From NCBI RefSeq assembly GCF_025144995.1, contig NZ_CP102250.1, positions 124,001 through 188,000 on the forward strand: a stretch of DNA of 64,000 nt, read 5' to 3'. The position numbers were made by a program, and so were the translations under genes. Below are positions 9,279 to 18,626 of the stretch, one piece after another. Source of the stretch: Alistipes indistinctus YIT 12060 (GTDB lineage: Bacteria > Bacteroidota > Bacteroidia > Bacteroidales > Rikenellaceae). The notes under the pieces were generated by a model, which was not told where the DNA came from, did not search any database, and worked only from the letters and a program-made list of their open reading frames with translations. Every line of letters starts with the position of its first letter. Position 1 is the first letter of the stretch.

Positions 9279-10583
9279 ATGTCTCCTGTGAAAAAAGTCG
9301 GGTTTTATACGCTCGGCTGCAAACTTAACTTCTCCGAAACCTCCACGATCGCCCGCGCTTTCGAACAGGGAGGATTCGTGCGTGCCGTCCGTGGCGAGAG
9401 GGCCGACATCTACGTGATTAACAGTTGCTCGGTAACGGAGCATGCCGATAAGAAGTGTCGGAATATCGTACGTCGTCTGATCAAAGAAAATCCCGGGGCG
9501 GTTGTCGTGGTAACGGGCTGTTATGCCCAACTCAAACCGCAGGAATTGGCCGCTATCGAAGGGGTAGATCTGGTGGTCGGCAACAACGATAAGGGAACTA
9601 TTTTTGAACGTGTTGCTGCACTGGGTGCCAAACGGGGTGCTACCGTACATACTTGCGAGGCCGGGGAGTTGACCGGGTTTTTCGCTGCTTTTTCAACTGG
9701 CGACCGGACACGCTCGTTTCTCAAGGTGCAGGACGGCTGTGATTATCATTGCAGTTATTGTACGATTCCGTTGGCGCGCGGTGCGAGCCGCAACCTGCCG
9801 GTGGCCGATCTGGTGCGTGAGGCCGAAGCGATCGCAGCCAAAGGACAGCGCGAGATCGTGCTGACCGGGATTAACGTGGGTGATTTCGGCCGCACTACCG
9901 GGGAATCGTTCGTCGATCTGCTGCGTGCGCTGGACGCCGTCGGAGGAATCGACCGTTACCGGATTTCGTCGATCGAACCTAACCTGCTGACCGATGAAGT
10001 AATAGCCTTCACTGCCGGTTCGGATAAGTTCCAACCGCATTTTCATGTGCCGTTGCAAAGCGGGTGCGACCGGATTCTGGCATTGATGCGGCGGCGGTAC
10101 AACACCGCACGGTTTGCCGAACGGATCGGGGCGGTCAGGGCGCAAATTCCCGGCGTTTTTTTCGGAATCGATGTGATTGTCGGCTTTCCCGGTGAAACGG
10201 ATGAGGATTTTGAGGTCACCTGCCGGTTTCTCGAGGAGATTCGTCCGGCTTTCCTGCACGTATTCCCCTACTCTGTCCGCCCGAATACCCCGGCGGCGGA
10301 GATGGACGGGAAAGTGGCGCCGGATGTCGCGGCGCACCGGGTACAGCGCCTCGGCGAATTGTCATCGCGGCTTTATCGCAGTTTTTGTGCCGCGCAGCAG
10401 GGCCGTGAAGCCAAAGTGCTTTGGGAAAGCACCCGCCGCGGCGGGGATATGTTCGGCTTTACCGAGAATTATATCAAGGTGCGGACGCCTTTCGACCGCG
10501 AACGGATCAATACGATTACGCGTGTCCGGCTCGGGGCTTTGGATGCGGATGGCGTAGCGCAGGCAACTATTCTCAGTGAATGA
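9279..10583 (+). CDS. mtaB: tRNA (N6-threonylcarbamoyladenosine-37) methylthiotransferase MtaB
   Basis: A radical-SAM enzyme that converts t6A to ms2t6A at tRNA position 37. It has the N-terminal UPF0004 domain (FYTLGCKLNFSET, with cysteines near residues 13, 49 and 83 for the auxiliary cluster), then the radical-SAM CxxxCxxC in DGCDYHCSYC near residue 155, then a C-terminal TRAM-like domain. The GCKLN start is typical of MtaB rather than MiaB or RimO. The ATG at 9279 is chosen over the upstream in-frame start at 9234 because the promoter boxes lie between them. The protein has 434 residues. Confidence 0.92.
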   Translation: MSPVKKVGFYTLGCKLNFSETSTIARAFEQGGFVRAVRGERADIYVINSCSVTEHADKKCRNIVRRLIKENPGAVVVVTGCYAQLKPQELAAIEGVDLVVGNNDKGTIFERVAALGAKRGATVHTCEAGELTGFFAAFSTGDRTRSFLKVQDGCDYHCSYCTIPLARGASRNLPVADLVREAEAIAAKGQREIVLTGINVGDFGRTTGESFVDLLRALDAVGGIDRYRISSIEPNLLTDEVIAFTAGSDKFQPHFHVPLQSGCDRILALMRRRYNTARFAERIGAVRAQIPGVFFGIDVIVGFPGETDEDFEVTCRFLEEIRPAFLHVFPYSVRPNTPAAEMDGKVAPDVAAHRVQRLGELSSRLYRSFCAAQQGREAKVLWESTRRGGDMFGFTENYIKVRTPFDRERINTITRVRLGALDADGVAQATILSE

Positions 10584-10606
10584 TGGCGAATCGTCGTCAA
10601 AAATTG

Positions 10607-10614
10607 TATATTTG
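10607..10614 (+). promoter_or_regulatory. -7 box TATATTTG before the sensor-like gene
   Basis: TATATTTG matches TAnnTTTG exactly and lies 31 bases before the ATG at 10646, just after the mtaB stop. No clear -33 TTTG is visible. Confidence 0.5.
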
Positions 10615-10645
10615 TTCTAGCTGAATCAAACAAATTAAAGCGATT

Positions 10646-11404
10646 ATGGGAATCAGGCAAAAAATTAGGCTTGGGTTTTTCGCGCTCGGACTGTTGCTTT
10701 TTTTCTCGGGGCTGATGTCCTATTTCGAACTGAATAAACTGAGCAATTCGACGCGTAACATGCTAGATGCCAGCCTGAAAAATATGGAGCTCTCGAAGGA
10801 GATGCTCGATGCCGTGCAGGATCAGAATACGGCGCTGCTGCAGATAATGGTAACGGGCAGTGCGGAGTATGATTCGTTGTTGTTCGCAGGACGTGCCAAG
10901 TTCGATGCGGCCATCCGCGAGGCCAAGATTTCCATCCGCGACCTGCGGGGGCTTGACTCGATCTATGCGGCCAACGTGCAGTATACCGGCGTAATCAATA
11001 ATTTTTTCGACAACCGCGCGAAGACCGGGCGCAGCGATATGAATTGGTTTGTGGGCGTTTATAAAACATCCTATTATGACCTGACGGCTTCGATCAAAAA
11101 CTTTATGGTGTCGTCGCAGAGCGTGATGGATGCCAAAACCGCCCAACTCGAAAGCAACGCTTACCGGGCGATTATGCCGGGAATTATAGCGTTGGCTATA
11201 GCGATCATCATTATCGTGATGTTCTCCTATTTCATCGATCTGTATTATGTAAGGCCTGTGCTGAAAATTACCGAAGGGCTGCACAATTACCTCAATTCCA
11301 AGATTCCGTTCAAGATCACGATGGAGGGACGCGATGAGGTGCATAAACTCAAAGAGTATATCGAGGCTCTGATCGGCCTGTTGAAAAACAAAAAAAGCGA
11401 ATAA
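10646..11404 (+). CDS. Membrane protein with a four-helix-bundle sensor-like periplasmic domain
   Basis: A 252-residue protein with a membrane helix at about residues 10-27, a long helical extracytoplasmic region with many polar residues, a second helix at about 170-195 (IIALAIAIIIIVMFSYF), then a short HAMP-like tail. This is the layout of the sensory half of chemotaxis receptors and histidine kinases (4HB_MCP type), but no kinase or signalling domain follows. It is 14 bases upstream of a TrkH-type K+ transporter gene, so it may report on osmotic or envelope state, which is inference only. Confidence 0.6.
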   Translation: MGIRQKIRLGFFALGLLLFFSGLMSYFELNKLSNSTRNMLDASLKNMELSKEMLDAVQDQNTALLQIMVTGSAEYDSLLFAGRAKFDAAIREAKISIRDLRGLDSIYAANVQYTGVINNFFDNRAKTGRSDMNWFVGVYKTSYYDLTASIKNFMVSSQSVMDAKTAQLESNAYRAIMPGIIALAIAIIIIVMFSYFIDLYYVRPVLKITEGLHNYLNSKIPFKITMEGRDEVHKLKEYIEALIGLLKNKKSE

Positions 11405-11418
11405 CGCGGAGGCAGGTT

Positions 11419-12867
11419 ATGCGGTTGAACGTAGTGCTGAGATATATGGGGTTGATGCTCCTGTTGAATGCGGGGTTCATGCTGTTGTCGGCGTGTATTT
11501 CGTTGTTCAACAATTTCGATACGGGTTTCTATCCGTTGCTGCTGAGTTTTCTGCTGACATCTGTGTTGGGTGTTTTCCCGCTGATTTTCGTACCGAAAGG
11601 CGAGCAGATCAGTACCAAGGAGGGTTATGGGATCGTGGTGGGATCGTGGTTGGCAGCCTGCATGGCCGGAATGATGCCTTATATGCTTTGGGGCGGTGAA
11701 TTCAGCCTGATTAACGCCTGGTTCGAAAGCGTGTCGGGTTATACGACGACCGGTTCCACGATCCTGAACGATGTGGAAGCACTGCCCAACGGCATGATGT
11801 TCTGGCGTTCGGCTACACACTGGCTGGGCGGTGTGGGTGTCGTGATGTTCGCATTGGTCGTACTGCCGGCTTCGGGAGCACAGAACAAGATGAAACTTTC
11901 GCATATGGAGCTTTCATCGATGGCCAAGGATAATTACCGCTATAAGACCCAGAAGATTCTGCATATCCTGCTGGTCGTGTATGTCGGACTGACGTTCGTA
12001 CAGACCGTGTTGTTGCGCATTGCCGGCATGGATTGGTTCGATGCGGTGAACAACTCCTTTTCGACGATCGCCACGGGCGGATTCAGTACGAAAAACCTCA
12101 GTATTGCCTACTATAACAACGTTTGGATCGAGATTATCATCACGCTTTTCATGGCAGTGTCCGGATTGCATTTCGGATTGATTTTCGCGACATTGACAGG
12201 GAAAGGAAATAATGTCTTCCGTTCGGAGGTGAGCCGTTATTACCTATTGTCATTGCTGGTAGGCGGGTTGGTGACGGCTTTTGCCCTGTGGGCCGATGAT
12301 ACCTACCCCACTTTCTTGATGTCATTGCGTTACGGATTGTTCCAGATCGTCTCGGTGGCGTCCACTACCGGGTTTGCAACGGCTGATTCTTCCGTCTGGC
12401 CCGGTTTGGCGATTATGATGATTATCCTGTTTTCGATGCAGTGCGCCTGTGCGGGTTCTACTGCGGGCGGGATCAAATGCGACCGCGTTTTATTGTCGTT
12501 TAAGGCGATCAAGGCGCAAATTTTGCAGCTCCAGCATCCCAATGCGATCATCCGGGTCAAAATGAACGGGATGATCCAGGACAACAATATTGTCAACCGG
12601 GCTGTTCTATTCATATTTTTTTATATCATGTTTGTGGTAGCCGGGGTAATTATCATTACTATGTTCGGGGTCGACCTGATGACCAGTTTCGGTGTTACAA
12701 TTGCCAGTATGGGGAATGTCGGGCCGGGACTGGGTGAGGTCGGATCGCTGGATAATTACCATATGCTGCCCGCCGGGGTGAAATTTATTTGTACGGTACT
12801 GATGTTGCTGGGACGTCTGGAACTGTTCGGATTTATACAACTGTTTTTGATCAAATGGTGGAAATAA
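11419..12867 (+). CDS. TrkH family potassium uptake channel subunit
   Basis: A 482-residue membrane protein with four membrane-pore-membrane repeats. The four pore loops are visible as SGYTTTGST (about residue 111), STIATGGFS (about 217), ASTTGFAT (about 316) and GNVGPGLG (about 437), the K+/Na+ selectivity sequences of TrkH/KtrB. These channels work with a cytoplasmic TrkA/KtrA regulator, which is not in the window. It lies between the sensor-like gene and a secreted SPOR-like gene, all rightward with gaps under 15 bases. Confidence 0.9.
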   Translation: MRLNVVLRYMGLMLLLNAGFMLLSACISLFNNFDTGFYPLLLSFLLTSVLGVFPLIFVPKGEQISTKEGYGIVVGSWLAACMAGMMPYMLWGGEFSLINAWFESVSGYTTTGSTILNDVEALPNGMMFWRSATHWLGGVGVVMFALVVLPASGAQNKMKLSHMELSSMAKDNYRYKTQKILHILLVVYVGLTFVQTVLLRIAGMDWFDAVNNSFSTIATGGFSTKNLSIAYYNNVWIEIIITLFMAVSGLHFGLIFATLTGKGNNVFRSEVSRYYLLSLLVGGLVTAFALWADDTYPTFLMSLRYGLFQIVSVASTTGFATADSSVWPGLAIMMIILFSMQCACAGSTAGGIKCDRVLLSFKAIKAQILQLQHPNAIIRVKMNGMIQDNNIVNRAVLFIFFYIMFVVAGVIIITMFGVDLMTSFGVTIASMGNVGPGLGEVGSLDNYHMLPAGVKFICTVLMLLGRLELFGFIQLFLIKWWK

Positions 12868-12875
12868 CCTGGAAT

Positions 12876-14450
12876 ATGTCGAAGTGTAAACGAATTCTGC
12901 TGACCTTGGTTGTAGCCTTGCTCCCGATATGCGGTTGGGGGCAGGTATCGGCACGCGTAGCCGGGTTGGAGGGAAATTCTAAATATATGGCGTTGCTGTT
13001 GCAGGAAAAACAACTGCATCAGCGGGAGGATTCGGTGATGAACGTGATTTCCCAAACTCGTAAACTGTTCGCTGCGGCGACTGCCGAACGCGAGAAATAC
13101 GGGCAGGAGATTTTGCGCCTGGAAGGAGAACTGTTCGATATTCGTAACCGGATCGGCGAAGTGGGCAACTCGATCAATGTCATCGAGCAAGAGTATGTGT
13201 TGGAGCATATGGATGCTCCGGCCCTTCCTGTGACGGCACCTCAGTCTCCTGCTGTGACTGTGGCGGAGGATAGCCTGAAAAAGCAGGTTCCGAATCTGGT
13301 TTTCAACGACTATTTCAAGGCGCATCTTTCCCCGAACGATTACAGTTCATTATGCCGCTCCCAGGAAAAAGAGGTCGTTCCGCCCGTGTTGATCAATACG
13401 TTCCTGGATAATTACCGGCAGATGGAGGAACTCGCGGCGACCTATTCGACCGCACCCCGCCCGGAAGCCGAAGAGGCTTATTCCAAGTTGCAGACAATCA
13501 AAGGAATCAATGACGTTCTGGCCGATTCGCTCGCTCATGTGTGGAACTATATCTATGACAACAAGGTATATGCTTACAATTATCTGTTGGATAAGATGAA
13601 TAAGAGCGAATTGCTGGATGATTTCGAAAAGCAGTTCCGCGAAACGAACCAACGGATTGCTTCGGCCCGTGATCAGGTTGCTTCGGCTGTGGTATACGGT
13701 TATCCGTTGCGCAAGAAATTGGTGCTCTCTTACGAAATGGCGCTTGCCGGTATTTTAGGATATACCCAGGCCCGCGATTCGTTGGCGAAAGTTCTGAAAG
13801 AGGTGGATGTTTTGGATTACAACCTGCCTCCGGTCGATCCTACACCGCGCAATTTTATCGAATACGGTAATATCGAAGTGACGTCGCCGGCGAAATATAA
13901 TTCTTCGCACCCGATTCCGCAAAATGAAGTGTTCAAATATGGGACGGTGTATAAGGTGCAGGTGGGTAATTTTATCCGGACGCAGCCCGTATCGATTTTC
14001 CGCAATGTTTCGCCGTTGTGTTATGAGAAGCAGGAGGATGGCAGGTACAGTTACTATGCCGGTGCGTTCCGGGAACTTCCCGAGGCACAGGCTGCCGTGG
14101 AGCAGTTGACGAAGCTGGGTTTCCGCAAACCGCAAATCGTCGTGTGGCGTGACGGGATTTTCGAGTCGTTGGGTGAAGAGGCAGCTTCGGCCTCAGCGGC
14201 TTCATCCGATCAGCAGGAGGTATTTTACCGTGTGGAGATCGGCGGCGAAGGCGAAGAGATGAGCGCAGGCGTGAAAGAGATTCTCTCATCGGTGGCGCAG
14301 GATAAGGAGGTTTCGCGTGCTTCTGCTCCGGACGGCGGATATATCTATACGGTCGGTTCGTTCGGTGATCGTGAATCGGCTGAACGGTTGGCGGAGTTAC
14401 TTGGTGCGGTCGACGGCGTTACGGCGAAAGTACTGGAGTTGAAAAATTAG
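12876..14450 (+). CDS. Secreted protein with SPOR-like C-terminal repeats
   Basis: The frame is open from 12789, but the ATG at 12876, just after the TrkH stop, gives a clean signal peptide (MSKCKRILLTLVVALLPICGWGQ..., kept short here). The middle is helical with a coiled-coil start. The C-terminal part has a segment beginning VYKVQVGNFI and ending in a LGFRKPQIVVWRDG-like strand, matching SPOR peptidoglycan-binding domains, and a second similar unit (YTVGSFGDRESAERLAELL) at the end. Two SPOR-like units suggest binding to denuded septal glycan. The protein is probably periplasmic or outer-membrane associated; its exact role is unknown. Confidence 0.65.
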   Translation: MSKCKRILLTLVVALLPICGWGQVSARVAGLEGNSKYMALLLQEKQLHQREDSVMNVISQTRKLFAAATAEREKYGQEILRLEGELFDIRNRIGEVGNSINVIEQEYVLEHMDAPALPVTAPQSPAVTVAEDSLKKQVPNLVFNDYFKAHLSPNDYSSLCRSQEKEVVPPVLINTFLDNYRQMEELAATYSTAPRPEAEEAYSKLQTIKGINDVLADSLAHVWNYIYDNKVYAYNYLLDKMNKSELLDDFEKQFRETNQRIASARDQVASAVVYGYPLRKKLVLSYEMALAGILGYTQARDSLAKVLKEVDVLDYNLPPVDPTPRNFIEYGNIEVTSPAKYNSSHPIPQNEVFKYGTVYKVQVGNFIRTQPVSIFRNVSPLCYEKQEDGRYSYYAGAFRELPEAQAAVEQLTKLGFRKPQIVVWRDGIFESLGEEAASASAASSDQQEVFYRVEIGGEGEEMSAGVKEILSSVAQDKEVSRASAPDGGYIYTVGSFGDRESAERLAELLGAVDGVTAKVLELKN

Positions 14451-14510
14451 TTTTTACGCAGAAAATAGCTATCTTGTAATCGTTCCTGTATCCCGACGAT
14501 CAATAAATTT

Positions 14511-15005
14511 ATGTGGCTGATCCTGATTCTTGTTTTGATTGGCGTGCTGCTGTTGGTGGCCGAACTGGTGCTGTTGCCCGGTATCAGCGTAGCAGGGATC
14601 GGATCGTTGCTCGCATTCGGAGCTGCGATTTTCTATGCTTTCATTCAGTACGGGGTATTGATCGGTCTGGTGACGCTGACCGCAGCCGTATTGCTTTCGG
14701 TACTGGCAGTTTTTATTTCGCTGCGGGCGAATACCTGGCAACGCCTGTCGCTGAAAGCCACGATCGATTCCACGTCTACCCCCACCCCCCAGCAAAATAA
14801 TATCCTGGTCGGCCAGACCGGTACCACGCTGACGCGCCTGGCACCGATGGGCAAAGTGCGTGTAGGAGAGGTCACGGCGGAGGCTAAAACGATCGATGGC
14901 TATATCAATCCCCGCCAAAGCGTGGAAGTGATCGGTTTCGAGAATACGGTCGTGATCGTCAGGGCTGTGCATCACAAACAGCAAGAATCTATCAACCAAA
15001 TTTAA
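14511..15005 (+). CDS. NfeD-like membrane protein
   Basis: A 164-residue protein with three or four N-terminal membrane helices (residues 1-72) followed by a small soluble OB-fold-like domain containing LVGQTGTTLTRLAPMGKVRVG, the recognisable NfeD C-terminal pattern. NfeD proteins are encoded next to flotillins, as here: floA begins 12 bases downstream. Together they are thought to organise membrane microdomains. Confidence 0.85.
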   Translation: MWLILILVLIGVLLLVAELVLLPGISVAGIGSLLAFGAAIFYAFIQYGVLIGLVTLTAAVLLSVLAVFISLRANTWQRLSLKATIDSTSTPTPQQNNILVGQTGTTLTRLAPMGKVRVGEVTAEAKTIDGYINPRQSVEVIGFENTVVIVRAVHHKQQESINQI

Positions 15006-15017
15006 ATAACGAATTTT

Positions 15018-15989
15018 ATGAGCGGAGGTATCGGTTTATTGATCATTATCGCGTTTGTCGCGCTGATCTTATTGTGGTTTGTTTTCTATTTCATTCCTAT
15101 CGGGCTGTGGTTCTCTGCATTGGTGTCCGGCGTACGGATCAGCCTGTTGCAACTGGTGCTGATGCGTTTCCGCAAGGTGCCTCCTTCGGTGATCGTGAAT
15201 CAGTTGATCGCCGGGACGAAGGCCGGTTTGCATTTGCAGGCCAATGATCTCGAAGCCCACTTTCTCGCGGGCGGGAATGTGCCGAATGTGGTAACCGCGT
15301 TGATTTCGGCGCAGAAAGCCAATATCGCACTCGATTTCAAGATGGCTGCCGCTATCGATCTGGCCGGTCGTAATGTGGCCGAGGCTGTTCAAATGTCCGT
15401 TAATCCGAAAGTGATCAATACTCCCCCCGTGGCAGCCGTTGCCAAGGACGGGATTCAGCTTATTGCCAAGGCGCGTGTGACTGTGCGGGCCAATATCAAA
15501 CAACTGGTCGGCGGAGCCGGTGAAGATACCGTGCTGGCACGCGTCGGCGAAGGTATCGTTTCGTCGATCGGTTCGTCCGCTTCGCACAAAACCGTGTTGG
15601 AAAACCCTGATTTTATTTCACGTGTCGTGTTGGAAAAAGGACTCGACGCGGGAACGGCGTTTGAAATCCTGTCGATCGACATCGCCGATATCGACGTAGG
15701 CAAGAATATCGGTGCCGTGTTGCAGATGGATCAGGCCAATGCCGACAAGAATATCGCGCAGGCCAAAGCCGAAGAGAAACGGGCGATGGCCGTAGCGATG
15801 GAGCAGGAGATGAAAGCGAAAGCCCAGGAGGCGCGTGCCAAGGTGATTCTGGCCGAAGCCGAGATTCCGATGGCTATTGCCGAAGCGTTCCGTTCGGGAA
15901 ACCTCGGGATTATGGACTATTACAAATTGCAGAATATCCAGGCCGATACCCGTATGCGCGAAGGGATTGTCAAGACGGATAAAAAATAG
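15018..15989 (+). CDS. floA: Flotillin-like protein FloA
   Basis: A 323-residue protein with an N-terminal membrane segment (about residues 3-30), a SPFH-like core and a C-terminal helical region rich in Ala, Glu and Lys ([20 protein letters not shown]) ending in a typical [13 protein letters not shown] motif. This is the FloA/UPF0365 family of bacterial flotillins, which scaffold functional membrane microdomains. It is paired with the NfeD-like gene upstream. Confidence 0.92.
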   Translation: MSGGIGLLIIIAFVALILLWFVFYFIPIGLWFSALVSGVRISLLQLVLMRFRKVPPSVIVNQLIAGTKAGLHLQANDLEAHFLAGGNVPNVVTALISAQKANIALDFKMAAAIDLAGRNVAEAVQMSVNPKVINTPPVAAVAKDGIQLIAKARVTVRANIKQLVGGAGEDTVLARVGEGIVSSIGSSASHKTVLENPDFISRVVLEKGLDAGTAFEILSIDIADIDVGKNIGAVLQMDQANADKNIAQAKAEEKRAMAVAMEQEMKAKAQEARAKVILAEAEIPMAIAEAFRSGNLGIMDYYKLQNIQADTRMREGIVKTDKK

Positions 15990-16018
15990 CGCCTAACCCA
16001 CTTCTAACCCTATTGCTT

Positions 16019-17629
16019 ATGTTCAGAGTTACCTGCACGGTTGCAGGCCTGTTCTCGATATTTGCGGCTTTCGCCCTGTATGCGGCTGTTCCTTCGCAAA
16101 ACGAGCCGGTTCTGCAAGAGGAGTTGCCCGTTTTCCCGACTCCGGGGAAGGTGGGTTTCGGCGAGGGCGTTTTCATGTGCACATCTGCTGTGCGGATCGA
16201 GACACAGGGAGTGAAAGACCCCGCTTTTGTATCCGAGATACGCAATGAATTGAAACAATTTCGGACCTCTGCGACTCGTAAAAAAGGCGCGATCGATCTG
16301 GTTCTTGATTCTACGGTATCGATTCCCCGTGAAGGATATACGCTCGTTGTGACACCGGATCGAATTACAGTGACGGCATCGGCGCTGCCGGGACTTTTTT
16401 ACGGGAAACAGTCGTTGTTGCAATTGATTCGGTACAATCACGGCACTATCCCCGCATGCAGGATTGAAGATGCCCCCCGGATGGGATGGCGCGGGTTTAT
16501 GCTGGACGAATCCCGTCATTTCTTCGGTAAACAGAAAGTGTTTCAGGTGCTTGACCGGATGGCCGAATTGAAATTGAACGTCTTTCATTGGCATCTGACC
16601 GACGAGCCGGGTTGGCGTATCGAGATCAAACGTTATCCGAAACTGACCACGGTCGGTGCACGGGGCGTATGGGAAGATTCGACCACTGCACCGCAATTCT
16701 ATACGCAGGAGGAGATTCGTGAAGTGATCCGGTATGCTGCCGATCGCAACATCATGGTGGTTCCGGAAATCGACATGCCGGGACATGCCTGTGCGGCGGG
16801 TCGTGCGTATCCTGAAATCTCGTCCGGCGGTAAAGGGCGTTGGAAAGATTTTACGTTTAATCCCGCAAAGGAAGAGACTTACCAATTTCTCAGTAACATA
16901 TTGACCGAAGTTGCAGCCTTGTTCCCTTCCCCTTATATCCATATCGGCGGGGATGAGGTGCACTACGGCAATCAGGTCTGGTTTACCGACCCGCAGATTC
17001 AGGCCTTCATCCGGGAAAAGGGCCTTGCCGACGAAGTGGAACTTGAGCACTATTTCATGCGTCGTATGGTCGATTCCATTGTTTCCAAAGGCAAAACGGT
17101 GATTGCATGGGATGAGATCGTCGATGCGGGAATCTCACCCGATAAGGCAGTTGTGATGTGGTGGCGTCACGACAAACCGGCCCAATTGCGTAAGGCGTTG
17201 GATGGCGGCTACCGGATTCTGCTTACTCCCCGCCTGCCTCTCTACTTTGATTTTGTTGAGCATCCGAAACATATCTACGGCCGTCACGATGCCTATACGA
17301 CGTTGGAATCGGTTTTCCGGTTCACCGATACGCTTGCCCCGATGTGGAAAGGCCGGGAAGGACAGATTCTTGGCTTGCAGGCTAATATGTGGACGGAACG
17401 GATTGCAGACGAACGACGCCTCGATTACATGACTTTCCCCCGTTTGGTGGCTGCCGCCGAGGTGGCGTGGGCCGATCCGGATCAGAAAAACTATAACCGA
17501 TTCCTGAAAAAATTACCGGTTTATCTGCACGATCTCGACCGATTGGGGATCTATTATTACGATCCTTTCGATCCGGCCCGCCGTCCCGAACCTTGGGGAC
17601 CCGACCAGGGTGCGACTCCTCCGGAGTAG
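16019..17629 (+). CDS. Beta-N-acetylhexosaminidase, glycoside hydrolase family 20
   Basis: A 536-residue exported enzyme releasing terminal GlcNAc/GalNAc. It has a hydrophobic signal segment at residues 1-24, a GH20b-like domain, then the GH20 TIM barrel with HWHLTDEPGWR near residue 193 and the catalytic pair in HIGGDEVH near residue 310 (Asp-Glu; substrate-assisted mechanism). The ATG at 16019 is used rather than an in-frame TTG six bases upstream. In a gut bacterium it would act on mucin or host glycans, or in peptidoglycan recycling. It is the last bacterial gene before tRNA-Leu. Confidence 0.93.
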   Translation: MFRVTCTVAGLFSIFAAFALYAAVPSQNEPVLQEELPVFPTPGKVGFGEGVFMCTSAVRIETQGVKDPAFVSEIRNELKQFRTSATRKKGAIDLVLDSTVSIPREGYTLVVTPDRITVTASALPGLFYGKQSLLQLIRYNHGTIPACRIEDAPRMGWRGFMLDESRHFFGKQKVFQVLDRMAELKLNVFHWHLTDEPGWRIEIKRYPKLTTVGARGVWEDSTTAPQFYTQEEIREVIRYAADRNIMVVPEIDMPGHACAAGRAYPEISSGGKGRWKDFTFNPAKEETYQFLSNILTEVAALFPSPYIHIGGDEVHYGNQVWFTDPQIQAFIREKGLADEVELEHYFMRRMVDSIVSKGKTVIAWDEIVDAGISPDKAVVMWWRHDKPAQLRKALDGGYRILLTPRLPLYFDFVEHPKHIYGRHDAYTTLESVFRFTDTLAPMWKGREGQILGLQANMWTERIADERRLDYMTFPRLVAAAEVAWADPDQKNYNRFLKKLPVYLHDLDRLGIYYYDPFDPARRPEPWGPDQGATPPE

Positions 17630-17714
17630 ATCTCCGGGATGAGTTGGTGTCTGTCGGGTGAAAACCATAAAGAAGGAGTTTCACCTCTGTGAAATGAGGT
17701 TATTTTCGATGCAA

Positions 17715-17746
17715 TTTGGCATAATCGCTGAATCCGACTATATTTG
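17715..17746 (+). promoter_or_regulatory. Promoter of tRNA-Leu(UAA)
   Basis: TTTG (17715-17718), 20 bases, then TATATTTG (17739-17746): a near-ideal Bacteroidetes promoter. Initiation about seven bases downstream would give a leader of about 30 bases before the mature tRNA. Confidence 0.75.
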
Positions 17747-17783
17747 CACGTCCGTTCCGGTCAATAAGGAGCGGCATCAGGTT

Positions 17784-17869
17784 GCTCGGATGGTGGAATA
17801 GGTAGACACGAGGGACTTAAAATCCCTTGGGCAGTGATGTCCGTACGGGTTCGATTCCCGTTCCGAGTA
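17784..17869 (+). tRNA. tRNA-Leu (anticodon UAA), prophage integration target
   Basis: The full cloverleaf is visible: acceptor GCTCGGA/TCCGAGT with G1-U72, D arm GTG/CAC, anticodon stem AGGGA/TCCCT around loop CTTAAAA (anticodon TAA), a long class II variable arm, and T arm ACGGG-TTCGATT-CCCGT. The discriminator is A73, and CCA is not encoded. The prophage joins at its 3' end; the 15-base core restores the tRNA 3' half, so the gene remains intact. Its own terminator now appears to lie 44 kb away at 61772-61807. Confidence 0.95.
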
Positions 17870-17870
17870 C
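17856..17870 (+). other. attL core within tRNA-Leu
   Basis: TCCCGTTCCGAGTAC, identical to 61753-61767. It covers the 3' side of the T arm, the 3' acceptor strand, the discriminator and one following base, a common target for tyrosine integrases. Confidence 0.9.
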
Positions 17871-17927
17871 AAATGTATTTTGATTATCAGCTCGTTGTGA
17901 CTGTATGGGGAGTTGATTAGGGAGCAA

Positions 17928-17954
17928 AAAAGGGAATCGATATGATTCCCTTTT
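17928..17954. terminator. Terminator at the left end of the prophage
   Basis: An 11-bp perfect inverted repeat (AAAAGGGAATC / GATTCCCTTTT, loop GATAT) with A-runs on the left and T-runs on the right, so it works in both directions. It ends the leftward lysis operon and can also stop tRNA-Leu transcription. Confidence 0.85.
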
Positions 17955-17978
17955 ACTTTAACGTCTATGTATGATGCC

Positions 17979-18449
17979 CTAAAATACGATCAGATTATAC
18001 TGCACCCCCACCCCCAAATACGGCTTCACTCCCTCTGGCGTTAAAGCTGCCCCTGCGCTCACGCCGATCCCCCAGCGTTTCGGCCTGCCGGGAACCCCGA
18101 CCCGCTGGATAACGGTTTGTGTAACCGTCCGGGGATAGACTTCGATACTGTTTGCCTGCACATTGTAGCCCTCTACCTCCATACGATAGGTCGAATCGTC
18201 GGTAAACAGGTAACGACCGATCGGAATGGGAAGGTGAATAGGTTTCCCGTCTGCAGTATCGTGGATGGTGTCATACCGAACGATATGCACGTATTTCGGT
18301 ACCGGCACCGTATCTCTGATCGTGTCGAGACGCACGACTGGCGGCAAAGTATCGTACTGTACGATCTTAACCGGGTCGAAATTCTTTGTTAACCGGCCAA
18401 CGAGAAAAGAGGCTAAGATCAGGACTAAAACTATAATGGCGTTTTTCAT
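17979..18449 (-). CDS. Phage membrane-anchored protein, DUF6808-like
   Basis: A 156-residue protein with one N-terminal membrane helix (residues 2-17), then an extracytoplasmic region rich in YDT/RYDTI repeats (QYDTLPP, RLDTIRDT, VRYDTIHDT), and a C-terminal beta-rich tail with alternating hydrophobic residues. Similar proteins (often labelled DUF6808) occur near the lysis genes of Bacteroides prophages. Position and topology fit a spanin-like or envelope-disrupting role, but this is inference. It is the last gene of the leftward late operon. Confidence 0.55.
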   Translation of the reverse strand: MKNAIIVLVLILASFLVGRLTKNFDPVKIVQYDTLPPVVRLDTIRDTVPVPKYVHIVRYDTIHDTADGKPIHLPIPIGRYLFTDDSTYRMEVEGYNVQANSIEVYPRTVTQTVIQRVGVPGRPKRWGIGVSAGAALTPEGVKPYLGVGVQYNLIVF

Positions 18450-18567
18450 GTTGTACTTTGTGTTTGGTAATACAATATTCCCTTTCTACGATCGTTATCC
18501 AATGGAATTTTTATGCGTTTTTCATACATTGTATAATAAAATTTACTATATTAGGATTAAATTAAAA

Positions 18568-18599
18568 CTTGTGTTTTAAAGTTTAAAGCACGATATTTG
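18568..18599 (+). promoter_or_regulatory. Candidate promoter of the rightward cargo gene at 18627
   Basis: CTTG (18568-18571), a 20-base spacer and GATATTTG (18592-18599), which differs from TAnnTTTG only at the first base. The ATG follows 28 bases later in very AT-rich DNA. Confidence 0.45.
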
Positions 18600-18626
18600 T
18601 GAGCCAAACCTAAAATTCAATGCGTT

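Noticed and set aside
17679-17694. TTTCAC/GTGAAA hairpin after the hexosaminidase gene
   Set aside because: Six-bp stem with no proper T-run; not enough for a terminator call.
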